Positions 17,708 through 27,169 of a DNA stretch of 64,000 bases are shown here, one piece after another. This stretch comes from Chloroflexota bacterium (lineage in GTDB: Bacteria > Chloroflexota > UBA11872). The notes under the pieces were generated by a model, which searched no databases, was not told where the DNA came from, and saw nothing but the letters and a program-made list of their open reading frames with translations. The DNA is taken from positions 1 to 64,000 of the forward strand of contig JAJDUU010000016.1 of assembly GCA_022826485.1 (NCBI GenBank), written 5' to 3'. The translations under genes and the position numbers were made by a program. Within the stretch, counting starts at the first letter, position 1; each line of letters begins with the position of its first letter.

Positions 17708-19170
17708 CCATCGATCCCGGGTACCGCGTGGTCATCGGCCTCGAGACGCACGTGCAGCTCAAGACGGCCAGCAAGATGTTCTGCCGCACCAGCGCGGCCT
17801 ATGCGTCCGCGCCGCCGAACACGCTGGTATGCCCGATTTGCCTGGGGATGCCCGGGGTGCTGCCCGTCATCAACGCCGCGGCGGTGGACTTGACGATCAT
17901 GACGGGCCTGGCGCTGCACAGCGAGATTCCGCCGCACGCGAAATTCGACCGCAAGAACTACGCCTATCCGGACCTGATGAAGTGGTACCAGATTTCGCAA
18001 TACGACCTGCCGCTCTGCGTCGGCGGCTGGTTGGAGATCAACGCGGACGGCGAGACCCGGCGAATCGACATCACCCGCGTCCACCTGGAAGAGGACACGG
18101 CCAAGCTGACCCACGTGGTGGGCGACGACGGCCAGCCGGCGAGCCTGATTGATGTGAACCGCTCCGGCGTGCCGCTGATGGAGATCGTGAGCGAGCCGGA
18201 CATCACCAGTGCGGCGGAAGCGATGGCCTACGGCCTCAAGCTGCGCAACATCCTGCGCTGGCTTGGGGTGTCAACGGCCAACATGCAGGACGGTGCGCTG
18301 CGGATCGACGCCAACGTCTCGGTGTGGCCGAGCGGCGCGGAGGTCGGCAACGCTAAGGTCGAGGTCAAAAACATGAACTCGTTCCGAGCGCTGGGTCAGG
18401 CGCTGGACTACGAGATCGAACGCCAGATTGCGCTCTACGAACGCGGCGAGCGGCTGGTGCAGGAAACGCGCGGCTGGGATGAAGCCGCCGCCCGCACGGT
18501 GCCTCAACGCACGAAGGAATACGCCCACGACTATCGCTATTTCCCCGAGCCCGACTTGCCGCCGCTGAGCATCACGCGGGAGCGCGTGCAGGGACTGGCG
18601 GCGCGAATGCCCGAGCTGCCGGATGCGGTGCGACAGCGGCTCGTCGGAGAGCTTGGCGTGGCTGCGACGGACGCCGATGAGCTGATCGAAGATCGTGATC
18701 TGACCGCCTATACCCTCGACGTCATCGAGCGCCATGGCGGGCCGGCGGCGGAAGTGGTGACGTGGGTGCTCCAAGACGTGCGGCGGTTGCTCAATGCACG
18801 GGAACTGGACGTGGCGGACATCCCGATTGACGCCGCGTCGATGGCGCGTCTGTTGGGGCTCAGGGCCAAGGGCGATCTCAGCACCACCATGGCCGGTACG
18901 GTGCTCGAAGAGATGTTCGCCACCGGCAAGTCACCGGAAGAGATCGTGGCCGCCCGCGGCCGGCAGATCAGCGATACCGATGCGCTGGTCGAGATTGCTC
19001 GGGAGGTCATGGCCGCCAATCCCCAGGCGGTCGCGGACTACCATGCGGGGAAGGATCGCGCGATCCAGTTCTTGATGGGCCAGGTCATGCGTCGCACGCG
19101 CGGCCAGGCCAATCCGGGCAAGGTGACCGAGTTGCTGCGCGTCGAGCTGGGCGGGAACGGCGGCGCGTGA
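17704..19170 (+). CDS. gatB: Aspartyl/glutamyl-tRNA amidotransferase subunit B
   Basis: The 488-residue kinase-transamidase activates the misacylated tRNA and transfers ammonia received from GatA. It begins [15 protein letters not shown] and contains [46 protein letters not shown] and [19 protein letters not shown]-like signatures, then the C-terminal tRNA-binding domain ending [17 protein letters not shown]. The start at 17704 overlaps the gatA stop; a longer in-frame extension upstream lies inside gatA and is not GatB-like. Confidence 0.96.
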   Translation: MTIDPGYRVVIGLETHVQLKTASKMFCRTSAAYASAPPNTLVCPICLGMPGVLPVINAAAVDLTIMTGLALHSEIPPHAKFDRKNYAYPDLMKWYQISQYDLPLCVGGWLEINADGETRRIDITRVHLEEDTAKLTHVVGDDGQPASLIDVNRSGVPLMEIVSEPDITSAAEAMAYGLKLRNILRWLGVSTANMQDGALRIDANVSVWPSGAEVGNAKVEVKNMNSFRALGQALDYEIERQIALYERGERLVQETRGWDEAAARTVPQRTKEYAHDYRYFPEPDLPPLSITRERVQGLAARMPELPDAVRQRLVGELGVAATDADELIEDRDLTAYTLDVIERHGGPAAEVVTWVLQDVRRLLNARELDVADIPIDAASMARLLGLRAKGDLSTTMAGTVLEEMFATGKSPEEIVAARGRQISDTDALVEIAREVMAANPQAVADYHAGKDRAIQFLMGQVMRRTRGQANPGKVTELLRVELGGNGGA

Positions 19171-19177
19171 GCTGGGG

Positions 19178-20455
19178 ATGGGCATGATGAGCTCGACCGA
19201 AGCGACCAGCCCCGAACCCAACGCCTACGAAACCGCGCTGCGCCAGTTCGATGAGGCGGCGGAGATTCTCAATCTGGACGCCGACATGCGTGAGATTCTG
19301 CGCCGACCCAAGCGCGAGTTGGTGGTCAACTTTCCCGTGGAGATGGACGACGGCGGGATCCACATGTTTCGCGGATATCGCGTCCATCACAACATCACGC
19401 GAGGCCCCGCCAAGGGCGGCATTCGCTATCACCCCCAGGCCGACCTTGACGAGGTGCGCGCGCTGGCCATGTGGATGACCTGGAAGTGCGCCGTGATGAA
19501 TCTGCCCTACGGCGGCGCGAAGGGCGGCGTGGAGGTCGATCCACACCGGCTCAGCCTGGCGGAGCTGGAGAACCTGACGCGACGGTACGCCAGCGAAATC
19601 GCCGTGCTGATCGGTCCGGAGTTCGATATCCCGGCGCCGGACATGGGCACCAACGCCCAGGTCATGGCCTGGATCATGGACACGATTTCCATGCACGCGG
19701 GGCACTCGATCCCCGCGGTGGTCACCGGCAAGCCGGTGGCGGTCGGCGGGTCGGAGGGACGGGCCTCCGCCACGTCTCGGGGAATGCTGGAAGTGACACT
19801 GGCGATGCTGAAGCGTGAGAGGCGCGATCCGCAGGGCCTGCGGGTGGCGGTGCAGGGCGCGGGGAACGTTGGAATGGGCGCCGTGCGCCTGTTCGATGAA
19901 GCGGGCTTCACCATCGTGGCCGTGAGCGACAGCGAGGGCGGCGCGATTCGCGAAAGCGGGCTCGACGCCGCGGCCGTCGCGCGTCACGGCGCCGCCGGCG
20001 GACTGATGAAGGACCTGCCGGACGCCGACCGGATCAGCAATCGCGAGCTGCTCGAGCTTCCCGTGGACATTCTGGCGCCGGCGGCCATCGAGGGGCAGTT
20101 GACCGCCGCCAACGCCGCGCGGGTCAAGGCGTCCATGATTGTCGAGGGAGCGAACGGTCCGACGACGCCGGAGGCGGATGCCGAGTTTGCCGATCGCGGA
20201 ATCACCGTGATCCCGGACATTCTGGCCAACGCCGGTGGCGTGACGGTGTCCTATTTCGAGTGGGTGCAAGACCTGCAGCAATTCTTCTGGACGGAAGCCG
20301 AGATCAACGCGCGGCTGGGCCGCCAGATGCGAGACGCGCTTGCCAGCGTTGCCGCCACCGCCGAGGATTCGGGCGTCACCTTGCGCCAGGCAGCCCATAT
20401 GCTGGCCATCGCCCGCGTGGCCGAAGCCACGCGGCTGCGGGGCGTCTACCCGTAG
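19178..20455 (+). CDS. gdhA: Glu/Leu/Phe/Val dehydrogenase, probable glutamate dehydrogenase
   Basis: This 425-residue enzyme interconverts glutamate with 2-oxoglutarate plus ammonium. Motifs include the substrate-binding RGYRVHHN and [11 protein letters not shown], catalytic [22 protein letters not shown], and the nucleotide-binding [15 protein letters not shown]. Length fits hexameric GDH. It starts 7 nt after gatB; ATGs at 19184 and 19187 are alternatives. Clustering with GatCAB couples glutamate formation to amide chemistry. Confidence 0.92.
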   Translation: MGMMSSTEATSPEPNAYETALRQFDEAAEILNLDADMREILRRPKRELVVNFPVEMDDGGIHMFRGYRVHHNITRGPAKGGIRYHPQADLDEVRALAMWMTWKCAVMNLPYGGAKGGVEVDPHRLSLAELENLTRRYASEIAVLIGPEFDIPAPDMGTNAQVMAWIMDTISMHAGHSIPAVVTGKPVAVGGSEGRASATSRGMLEVTLAMLKRERRDPQGLRVAVQGAGNVGMGAVRLFDEAGFTIVAVSDSEGGAIRESGLDAAAVARHGAAGGLMKDLPDADRISNRELLELPVDILAPAAIEGQLTAANAARVKASMIVEGANGPTTPEADAEFADRGITVIPDILANAGGVTVSYFEWVQDLQQFFWTEAEINARLGRQMRDALASVAATAEDSGVTLRQAAHMLAIARVAEATRLRGVYP

Positions 20456-20471
20456 GAGCGCCGCGCCCGAT

Positions 20472-21002
20472 CTAGTTGGTTGCGCCGTCCCTCACGGCCT
20501 GCCACGAAAACGGGCGGCCATCGTCAAAGACCGCCCCGACGTCGGCAAACGCGTCGCGCCCTTCGTCGGCGGGGTTGTAGAGCTGCGTGGGCGAGTTGAG
20601 CAGGACGGCGGGCTTGTCGCCACTGACCATGAAGCCGTGGTGGACGAGCCGGGGAATCAAGACGCAGTGTTGGGCATCGTCGCCCACGACCTCGCCGAGC
20701 GGGAGCAGGTCGAGCGTTCCCCGGGTTGGCGATTCCGGCCGTCCGTCCCACAGGGCAAGCACGATGGAACCGGCCGCGACGATGAAACGGTCTTCCTGGT
20801 GTCGATGGATGTGCCACTCGTCTTCGTCGCGGGCCAGTCCGGCGGGGGTGACCGAGTAGTACGTTTGGGCGAATGCCCGCGAGTTCGCATCGTAGATGTC
20901 GGGCCAATCGGTCCGAAGGATCTCGACGAGCGTGCCCGATTCGTCCCGATTGACGCGCAGTTGCCGCGCCACGGCGTCATGTATCCGAAGCCGAAACCGC
21001 AC
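20472..21002 (-). CDS. RmlC-like cupin, dTDP-4-dehydrorhamnose 3,5-epimerase-related protein
   Basis: The 176-residue single-domain cupin has TYYSVTPAGLARDEDEWHIH, then HQEDRFIVAAGSIVLALWD, and IPRLVHHGFMV, matching the RmlC-like fold with its His-rich pocket. In true RmlC a His/Asp pair epimerises a sugar nucleotide. No other rhamnose pathway gene (rmlA, B, D) is beside it, so the sugar may differ. It is convergent with gdhA, 16 nt apart. Confidence 0.7.
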   Translation of the reverse strand: MRFRLRIHDAVARQLRVNRDESGTLVEILRTDWPDIYDANSRAFAQTYYSVTPAGLARDEDEWHIHRHQEDRFIVAAGSIVLALWDGRPESPTRGTLDLLPLGEVVGDDAQHCVLIPRLVHHGFMVSGDKPAVLLNSPTQLYNPADEGRDAFADVGAVFDDGRPFSWQAVRDGATN

Positions 21003-21088
21003 CGCGCTCCTCGCCTGCTATGCCTCGGCATTCAGTTTAGGCGAAGCCGGCCCGTCATGAACTACTTGGCATTTGCAATGTGTCGGAG

Positions 21089-21097
21089 TGCTAGCAT
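21089..21097 (+). promoter_or_regulatory. Possible extended -10 promoter element
   Basis: TGCTAGCAT matches TGnTANNNT-type extended -10 elements, 33 bases before the ATG at 21131. No good -35 is at standard spacing (a TTGGCA lies 20 bases upstream). Weak evidence. Confidence 0.3.
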
Positions 21098-21130
21098 GCA
21101 CAGGCGACTTGAGGGACAGGTCAGGCACTG

Positions 21131-21478
21131 ATGCCTCGCATGAGTCCAGACCCCGCGATGCGGATGTCGTATCAACGAAGGCGGCGCGTGCGGGACAGCG
21201 CCATGCGCATGGTGCGCACGATCGAGGCCGAGTATCCCGACCTGCGCGTCACGCTTGACGTGGACTCCGTGGACGGTGAAGACGCATTCGTCTGGATCGA
21301 GGTCCTGCGTGGGCTGCGGCCTGCCGGTCTCGCCGCATTCATCGACCGGTTGGCGCGCGAGTGCGCCAATCGAACCGGATTCTGGATCGTGCCCCGGTTG
21401 GTCAGCGAGAGCGTGGAGCCCAAGCCGGAGATCCGGCTTCGACCGCGCGTCAGCTCCGTTCGACCGTCCGTGGGCTAG
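21131..21478 (+). CDS. Small hypothetical protein
   Basis: This 115-residue protein is not recognised. A basic N terminus (SYQRRRRVRDSAMRM) precedes a compact alpha/beta-looking segment: TIEAEYPDLRVTLDVDSVDG, EDAFVWIEVLRG and FIDRLARECANRTGFWIVPRL, with a disordered Arg/Pro tail. There is no membrane segment or known catalytic motif. ATG 21140 is an alternative start. It is convergent with the oxidoreductase at 21482 (3-nt gap). Codon use and the alternating hydrophobic pattern make it a likely real gene. Confidence 0.55.
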   Translation: MPRMSPDPAMRMSYQRRRRVRDSAMRMVRTIEAEYPDLRVTLDVDSVDGEDAFVWIEVLRGLRPAGLAAFIDRLARECANRTGFWIVPRLVSESVEPKPEIRLRPRVSSVRPSVG

Positions 21479-21481
21479 CGG

Positions 21482-22651
21482 CTAACGCTCCAGCTCGCCG
21501 ATCGCGACCCGCCGGCCGCCGGCGTGCGACTCGTAGGCGGCATGCACGATCTCAACCGCGCGGCGTCCGACGTCACCCGGGGATGAGTTGCGGTCCGTGA
21601 GACCGAGCGTCAGCTCGACCAGCTCGTGCGGAGGTCCGTCGCAGCGATAGGCGCCGTCGTCCTCGCCGACAGCCAACTCATGGTTGTCGCCGTCATCCCG
21701 GAATACGGCGAGCCGCGCTCGGTCAATGTCGTAGAGCAGCGCGCCCTCGCTGCCGATGATGCGCAGATCGAGCTGGAAGCGCGCGCCCACGGGAATGCCG
21801 GCCGTTCCCGAAACCGACGCCAGGGCGCCGCCGCGGAAGTGCACCGTGAGGGCGTTGTGCAGGTCGATGCGAGCGCCGCCGTCGCCCATGGCCGCATAGA
21901 CCGCCTCGGGTTCCAGCTCGGTCAGCCAGGTGAGCAGACCGAGCGCGTGGCTGAGCTGCGCCTGCCCGTAGCCGCCCTGCGAAAGCTCGGGGTCTGTGTA
22001 GTTGTCGAACTCCGGCGCGACCAGCGGCGGCACGCCGAAGCGGAAGGCGGTGCCCATGAAGAATTCCTTGGACGGCGACCCCATGTGACAGGCCACATGC
22101 TCGACGGTTCCGATCACGCCGCTGTCCATCAGCTGCTTGGCGCGGACGGTGAGCGGGCGGTGGTGCCAGCCATAGGACACGAGCAGATGGCGTCCGGCGT
22201 CGCGCGCCAGCGCGACGAGGCGGCGCGCGTCGGCGGCGCGGGTGCACATGGGCTTTTCGACGAGCACGTGACAGCCGGCGTTCAGCGCCGCCGCGGCATG
22301 CGCGAAGTGGTGACGATGGGGCGAGGCGACCACGACTGCGTCGAGGTTGTGGCTGAGGAGGTCATCGACGTCCGGCGTCGCATGCGTGAAGCCAAAGTGC
22401 CGTTGCACCCGCGCGAGCACGGCGGCGTCGAGGCCGCACACGGCCACCATCTCGACATCGTTCCTGGCGGCCAGGAGCGGCATGTGGTTGGTGGTGGCCC
22501 ACCAGCCCGCCCCGATAAAGCCGAGGCGGGCCTTGCGGCTGGGATGCTGCGGCCGACGGGCGGCCTCCAAGATCATTTCGTCGGAGAGGATGCCGACGTC
22601 GGTGCGGGGACCGTCGGGTGGCGACTCGTCTGTGCCGGCTGAAGCTGTCAT
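21482..22651 (-). CDS. Gfo/Idh/MocA family oxidoreductase
   Basis: The protein has 389 residues from the ATG at 22651, which overlaps the upstream aldo/keto reductase stop (ATGA). The N-terminal Rossmann fold shows LGFIGAGWWATTNHMPLL, VVVASPHRHHFAHA and the substrate-site EKPMCTRAADARRL. The C-terminal alpha/beta domain follows. Family members oxidise sugar or inositol hydroxyls with NAD(P). Translational coupling with an aldo/keto reductase suggests two steps on one carbonyl or polyol substrate (inference). A longer in-frame extension upstream was dropped because it runs into the neighbouring gene. Confidence 0.85.
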   Translation of the reverse strand: MTASAGTDESPPDGPRTDVGILSDEMILEAARRPQHPSRKARLGFIGAGWWATTNHMPLLAARNDVEMVAVCGLDAAVLARVQRHFGFTHATPDVDDLLSHNLDAVVVASPHRHHFAHAAAALNAGCHVLVEKPMCTRAADARRLVALARDAGRHLLVSYGWHHRPLTVRAKQLMDSGVIGTVEHVACHMGSPSKEFFMGTAFRFGVPPLVAPEFDNYTDPELSQGGYGQAQLSHALGLLTWLTELEPEAVYAAMGDGGARIDLHNALTVHFRGGALASVSGTAGIPVGARFQLDLRIIGSEGALLYDIDRARLAVFRDDGDNHELAVGEDDGAYRCDGPPHELVELTLGLTDRNSSPGDVGRRAVEIVHAAYESHAGGRRVAIGELER

Positions 22652-23457
22652 GCGCCGATGGCGTCCAGCGCTTGTCGCTGCGCGGCGGTCAGCGTCCATC
22701 CCGTGGCTCCGCATAGCTCGTCGACCCGCTCGGGCCGCTCGGTCTTGGGGATCGCCATGACCCGGTCATGATCCAGCAGCCAGCGGATCGCGACCTGTGC
22801 CGGCGTCCTGCCGGACTCCGCCGCAACCTGCCGGACTACCTCTGCGTCGGGTCCGGTCACGACTCGCCCCAGCGCCAGCGGCGCAAAAGCGATGACGGTG
22901 ATGTCGTGGGCCTGGCAGTAGGGCAGCACCTCGGCCTCGATGCGCCGATCGAGCACGCTGTAGGGCACCTGGTTGGCGACCAGCGGCGAGGATTCGAGGG
23001 CGTCCTGGGCGTCGGCCATTTGCTGAACGTTGAAATTGCTCACGCCGATATAGCGAATGACGCCGTCGGCGACGAGCTGTTCCATGGCGCGCATGGTCTC
23101 GGTGATGGGAATCGTCGCACTGGGCGAGTGGATCTGGTAGAGATCGATGGCGTCGATTCCCAGCCGTTCGCGGCTGGCGAGGGCGTGGGAAATCACGCAG
23201 TCGTACCGCAGGTTCTGCGCGCTCACCTTGGTGGCCACGAACGCGGGTGCGCCGGCTTCCCGCAACTCGCGGCAGACGATGCGCTCGGCGGCGCCCGGCT
23301 CGTCGCCAACGGCGTTGTACGACTCGGCCGTGTCGATGAGGTTGGCGCCGAGCTCGATTGCGCGACCGAGCACTCCCGGCTTGCCGTGGTAGCGGGCCGT
23401 GCCGAACCCGATGCTCGGGATCAATTCGTCGGTGGGCCCGAGGGGGACGTATTCCAT
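22648..23457 (-). CDS. Aldo/keto reductase
   Basis: The 269-residue TIM-barrel NADPH-dependent reductase carries the catalytic tetrad in LIDTAESYNAVG (Asp, Tyr), FVATKVSAQ (Lys) and LYQIHSPSA (His). The NADPH-binding IPKTERPERVDEL region is at the C terminus. The start is taken as ATG 23457 (MEYVPLGPTDELIPSIGFGT); GTG 23472 would add five residues. It is the first gene of a two-gene operon with the Gfo/Idh/MocA gene. Confidence 0.88.
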   Translation of the reverse strand: MEYVPLGPTDELIPSIGFGTARYHGKPGVLGRAIELGANLIDTAESYNAVGDEPGAAERIVCRELREAGAPAFVATKVSAQNLRYDCVISHALASRERLGIDAIDLYQIHSPSATIPITETMRAMEQLVADGVIRYIGVSNFNVQQMADAQDALESSPLVANQVPYSVLDRRIEAEVLPYCQAHDITVIAFAPLALGRVVTGPDAEVVRQVAAESGRTPAQVAIRWLLDHDRVMAIPKTERPERVDELCGATGWTLTAAQRQALDAIGA

Positions 23458-23661
23458 GCGAATCTCACTCACTGCCGCAGCCGCCGAGTCCCAGTGTAAG
23501 GCTGTTGTCGACCCGTCGGTCTACCGCAGCGCGATTACGCGCTCCTCCAGCAGCACCCAAATCAGCTGGCGTTGCGGAATCACTCACGCCGGCTCCACGT
23601 CCGGCTCCACCCAAGGGCCCGCTCCTTGCCGTACGCATAGGCGGAGCCCTGAGTGGGCGCC

Positions 23662-25461
23662 CTATGGCTCGACCGGATACACCGTGGAGTCGGGGAAGAA
23701 GTTGAACCAGCCGAACCAATAGGCCAGGTGACCGGGCAGGCGTTCGAGTCGCTGGCCGCCTGGTCCGAGCAGGGCGTCCTCGGTGACCTGCCAGGTCGCG
23801 CCGCTTTCGTCCACCAGCGCCTGCGGATCGTCGCCGGCGGTGAACTCGAAGCTTCCTCCGTCGTAGGCGCGTACCTCGGCGCCGGCCTTCCAGATCGCCG
23901 GGGCGCCCAGCGACCGGTCCCGACCCTGGCCTTTCAGATCGCCGCGCGGTGCCACGATCACCACACGCCGGCCCGCCAGCTCGTCGTTCACGACCATGCG
24001 CTCGGTGAGGAGTTCCGTGGGATAGGCGCGTCGGACGCCGTTGATGGCGAGGCCGAAGACTCGATCCTTGGTGCGGAGCTCGGGGCTATCGAACGGCACC
24101 GGAAACCGCGTCTCGAGGCTGGCGAAATAGGCGCCGTACGCGGCGCCGGGCGTATATGCCCGCGAATATCCGGTTTCGATGTCAAGAGCCAACGTGTCGG
24201 GATGTTGCGCCGTCCAATCCGCCCAGGTCGAGACGACGACGGGCAGGATGTCGAGCCGGATATCGCTGGTCGCGAGGGGCCCGAGCACGGGCTCGCCGCT
24301 CAGCTGATTCCACAGTGATCTGGTGTTGCGGTCGTACATCAGCTTGTTGCTGCGCATGAGCAAGCCGGAGGTGCCAAACGTGAACACGGTGTCGTCGAAC
24401 CTGCCGTCGAACAGCACCCCGGCGCCGCACAGCGTGCAGTAGGCCAGCGACACGGGGACGCCGCCGACGACGTCGTTCGCCATCTCGTGCCAATCCAGGA
24501 TTCGCTGGGGATACGCCCGGTGGTCGCCGTTGATGGACACGCCAAACAGCAGGTCGTCGGGCTCGAGGTAGTCGATCTCCGCCGCGGGGCGAAAGGCCGG
24601 GTTTTCCAAGGGTGGGATGCCGTCCACCCGCACGCCGCCCCAGAGCACCTCTTCCGCGCGAATCTTGCCCGGGTCCTCGCCCTGGAAGAACTGGGTCATG
24701 ACGGGGTCGATGGCGCCCAGCAGCCAGCCCTTCCATTGGGTGAATCCCGGTGGCGCCTGCAGGTCGCTTCGCGCGTACCACTTGGCCCACTCCGAGGTGA
24801 AGACGGAGCTGAAGCCGGTGAGTTCCGTGAGGGCGGCTTGCACGCCCGGTACGCCGGGGCCGCGGATGATGGCGATTTCATTCAACCGCATGAGCTCGAT
24901 GAACACGGCGACGAAACGTCGATCGCCGGCCGCCACCACGGCATCGACGATTGCCTGGGTGCGGGACATGTTGCGACGCTGCAACAGCCCGACGAGGAGC
25001 ACCTCCACCTCGGCGTCGTCAAACGGCGGCTCGGGGATCGGGGCCTCGGTGAGCGGCGTGGGAGCGACGGTCACGCGCGGGCGAGGCGCGGTTTCCGGGG
25101 TGGGCGTGGCCGTCGGTGGAGCGGCCGCAGGCGTGACCTCCGGGGTCGGGGTCGCCACGGGCTGAGGTTCGGGTGTGGTCGTCGCGGGCGTTCGGATTTC
25201 CGGGGCGGCGGGAACGTCGTCGCACGCCGCCAGCGCCAGGGTCGCCGAAGCGCCCATGGCGCCGAGGAGCAGGCGCCGGCGACTGATCGGACGGCAGGCG
25301 CGGATTGTGTTGGGAGTACGCGGCGGAATCTCAGGCGCCCCTCTGTTGCAGCCGTGCCAATTGCAACTGACTACGTCGCGCAAGTCTGGACGGTTTCTGA
25401 GCTTGTGGCGAATTACCGGCGTTTCCTGCCATGCTGGTTGCCATCGCACGCCGGGGCTCAC
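23662..25461 (-). CDS. DUF3179 domain lipoprotein with Tat-like signal; start uncertain
   Basis: The C-terminal two thirds matches DUF3179: LLFGVSINGDHRAYPQRILD, WHEMANDVVGGVPVSLAYC, TLCGAGVLF, FGTSGLLMRSNKLMYDRNT and SLWNQLSGEPVLGP. A signal with SRRRLLLGAMGAS and a LAAC lipobox indicates export by Tat and lipid anchoring, followed by a Pro/Thr/Ala-rich linker. Function of the family is unknown. The upstream limit 25461 (GTG) is doubtful: no ATG lies between it and the signal. TTG 25383, or an ATT at 25329 with AGAGGGG about 8 bases before it, are alternatives. The gene diverges from the amidohydrolase at 25470. Confidence 0.8.
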   Translation of the reverse strand: MSPGVRWQPAWQETPVIRHKLRNRPDLRDVVSCNWHGCNRGAPEIPPRTPNTIRACRPISRRRLLLGAMGASATLALAACDDVPAAPEIRTPATTTPEPQPVATPTPEVTPAAAPPTATPTPETAPRPRVTVAPTPLTEAPIPEPPFDDAEVEVLLVGLLQRRNMSRTQAIVDAVVAAGDRRFVAVFIELMRLNEIAIIRGPGVPGVQAALTELTGFSSVFTSEWAKWYARSDLQAPPGFTQWKGWLLGAIDPVMTQFFQGEDPGKIRAEEVLWGGVRVDGIPPLENPAFRPAAEIDYLEPDDLLFGVSINGDHRAYPQRILDWHEMANDVVGGVPVSLAYCTLCGAGVLFDGRFDDTVFTFGTSGLLMRSNKLMYDRNTRSLWNQLSGEPVLGPLATSDIRLDILPVVVSTWADWTAQHPDTLALDIETGYSRAYTPGAAYGAYFASLETRFPVPFDSPELRTKDRVFGLAINGVRRAYPTELLTERMVVNDELAGRRVVIVAPRGDLKGQGRDRSLGAPAIWKAGAEVRAYDGGSFEFTAGDDPQALVDESGATWQVTEDALLGPGGQRLERLPGHLAYWFGWFNFFPDSTVYPVEP

Positions 25462-25469
25462 GAACGCGC

Positions 25470-26342
25470 ATGCCCGAATCCGAAATCATCGACGCGCACG
25501 TCCACGTGTGGAGCGCCGAGACGGCGCGGTTTCCGTTTGCGCCGGGATACGGGCCCGAGGATCTGTGGTTTCCAAGCTTCGACGGGGCGGAGCTCGTGGC
25601 CCGAGCGCAGCCGGCGGGCGTGGGCCGCTTCAATCTGGTGCAAATGACCTGGTACGGCCTCGATCACTCCTACATCGCGGACCTCATCCAGCGTGATCCG
25701 CGGCGCTTTGTGGGCACCGGAATCGTGCCGGCGATTTCGGATGTTGGGCTGCCCGAGCCGGACCGCGCGATGCAGGCGCTGGCCGAGCAGGGCATTCGGG
25801 CGTTTCGGGTGCGCGGGCAATCGACGCGCCCGGAGGTTCCCGGCGGCGACCGATGGCTCGATCATTCGGCGTATGAGGCGATGTTTCGCATGTCGGCGGC
25901 TGAGGATCTGCCGCTGAGCTTCCTGTGCGGCGCGAATGATCTGCCGGAGATCGATCGCATGTGCGCTCGGCACGGCGATGCGCCGGTGATCGTGGATCAC
26001 CTGGCCCGGCTCGGGCCGGCCACGGGGGCGACGCCGGATGACGTGGACGCGTTGTGCGCCCTGGCCCGCCACCCGCGGACGATGGTGAAGGTGAGCGCCT
26101 TCGCCGCGCTGAGCCAGGACGGTCCGCCGTATCTGGACATGCTGCCCATTGTTCGCGGGGTGCTGGACGCGTTCGGACCGGAGCGGTGCATGTGGGCGAG
26201 CGACAGCCCCTTGCAAACGGTGGCTCCGCACAGCTATGAGACGTCGGTCGGCCTGCTGGCCGAGCACGCGGACTTCCTCGACGAGAGCGATCTGGCCCTG
26301 CTCTTGCACGGCACGGCCGAGCGCGTGTTCTGGTCCGACTGA
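25470..26342 (+). CDS. Amidohydrolase-family metal-dependent hydrolase (PDC hydrolase-like)
   Basis: The 290-residue TIM-barrel hydrolase begins with the metal motif IIDAHVHVWSAET and has PVIVDHLARLGP and a C-terminal MWASDSPLQT (Asp), as in the amidohydrolase-2 family that includes 2-pyrone-4,6-dicarboxylate lactonase and fucono-lactonase-like enzymes. ATG 25470 is chosen because the extra upstream residues are not conserved-looking. An SDR gene starts 61 nt after it and a DapA-like gene follows, suggesting a short lactone or sugar-acid pathway (inference). Confidence 0.85.
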   Translation: MPESEIIDAHVHVWSAETARFPFAPGYGPEDLWFPSFDGAELVARAQPAGVGRFNLVQMTWYGLDHSYIADLIQRDPRRFVGTGIVPAISDVGLPEPDRAMQALAEQGIRAFRVRGQSTRPEVPGGDRWLDHSAYEAMFRMSAAEDLPLSFLCGANDLPEIDRMCARHGDAPVIVDHLARLGPATGATPDDVDALCALARHPRTMVKVSAFAALSQDGPPYLDMLPIVRGVLDAFGPERCMWASDSPLQTVAPHSYETSVGLLAEHADFLDESDLALLLHGTAERVFWSD

Positions 26343-26403
26343 TGGATTTCGGCGCCACGGTCATGAGGCACAATCGCGCGAGGTGACGGAATGGAGGCCA
26401 AGT

Positions 26404-27150
26404 GTGGCAGGTGAATTTGACGGTCGCGTGGCCCTGGTTACCGGCGCGGCTCGCGGCATGGGACGAGCGATTGCCGAGCTCTTTACGGCGCGCGGCGCGC
26501 GGGTAGCCGTCAACGACCTGGACCCGAAGGCGACGGCTGCGACGGCCGAGGCCTGCGGCGCCGAATCGCTGGCGGTGCCCGGCGACGTCTCCGATCGAGA
26601 CCGGGTGCGCGCCATTGTGGCCGAGGTGGCCGACCACTACGGCCGGCTGGACGTGCTGGTCAACAACGCGGGCGTCGCCTTTCACCGCAAGATCGACGAG
26701 ATCACCGACGAGGAATGGTCGCTGGTATTCGCCGTCAACGTGCAGGCGGTGTTCACGTTCATCCAGGCCGCGATGGGCCCCATGTCCGCCAATGGCTACG
26801 GGCGCATCGTCAACTTCTCGTCGACGGCGGGCAAGAACGTCAGCACCGTGGCGGGCGCCCACTACACCGCGTCCAAGGCGGCGGTGCTGGGCATCACGCG
26901 CGCGTCGGCCCTGGAGCTTGCGGCGCACGGAATCACCGTGAATGCAGTGTGCCCGGGCATGATCGACACGCAAATGATCAATGAGGCGTGGCCCCGAGAA
27001 CGCATCGAAGCCTATATTCCCTCGATTCCGCTGCAGCGCCTCGGTCAGCCTTCAGAAGTCGCGGAGCTTGTGGCGTTCCTCGCGTCCGAGCGTGCCGGCT
27101 ATATGACCGGCGCGGCGGTTGACATAACGGGCGGGGAGCTGATGGTATGA
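26404..27150 (+). CDS. Short-chain dehydrogenase/reductase (SDR)
   Basis: This 248-residue classical SDR has TGAARGMGRA, NDLDPKA (acidic residue after the second strand favouring NAD), NNAGVAFH, the Ser in NFSSTAGKN, and YTASK, ending YMTGAAVDITGGE. GTG 26404 is supported by GGAGG at 26393-26397; the frame is open further upstream inside the amidohydrolase gene but that part is not protein-like. It sits between the hydrolase and the DapA-like aldolase. Confidence 0.88.
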   Translation: MAGEFDGRVALVTGAARGMGRAIAELFTARGARVAVNDLDPKATAATAEACGAESLAVPGDVSDRDRVRAIVAEVADHYGRLDVLVNNAGVAFHRKIDEITDEEWSLVFAVNVQAVFTFIQAAMGPMSANGYGRIVNFSSTAGKNVSTVAGAHYTASKAAVLGITRASALELAAHGITVNAVCPGMIDTQMINEAWPRERIEAYIPSIPLQRLGQPSEVAELVAFLASERAGYMTGAAVDITGGELMV

Positions 27151-27169
27151 GGGCCGGCGGCGCGGCACG

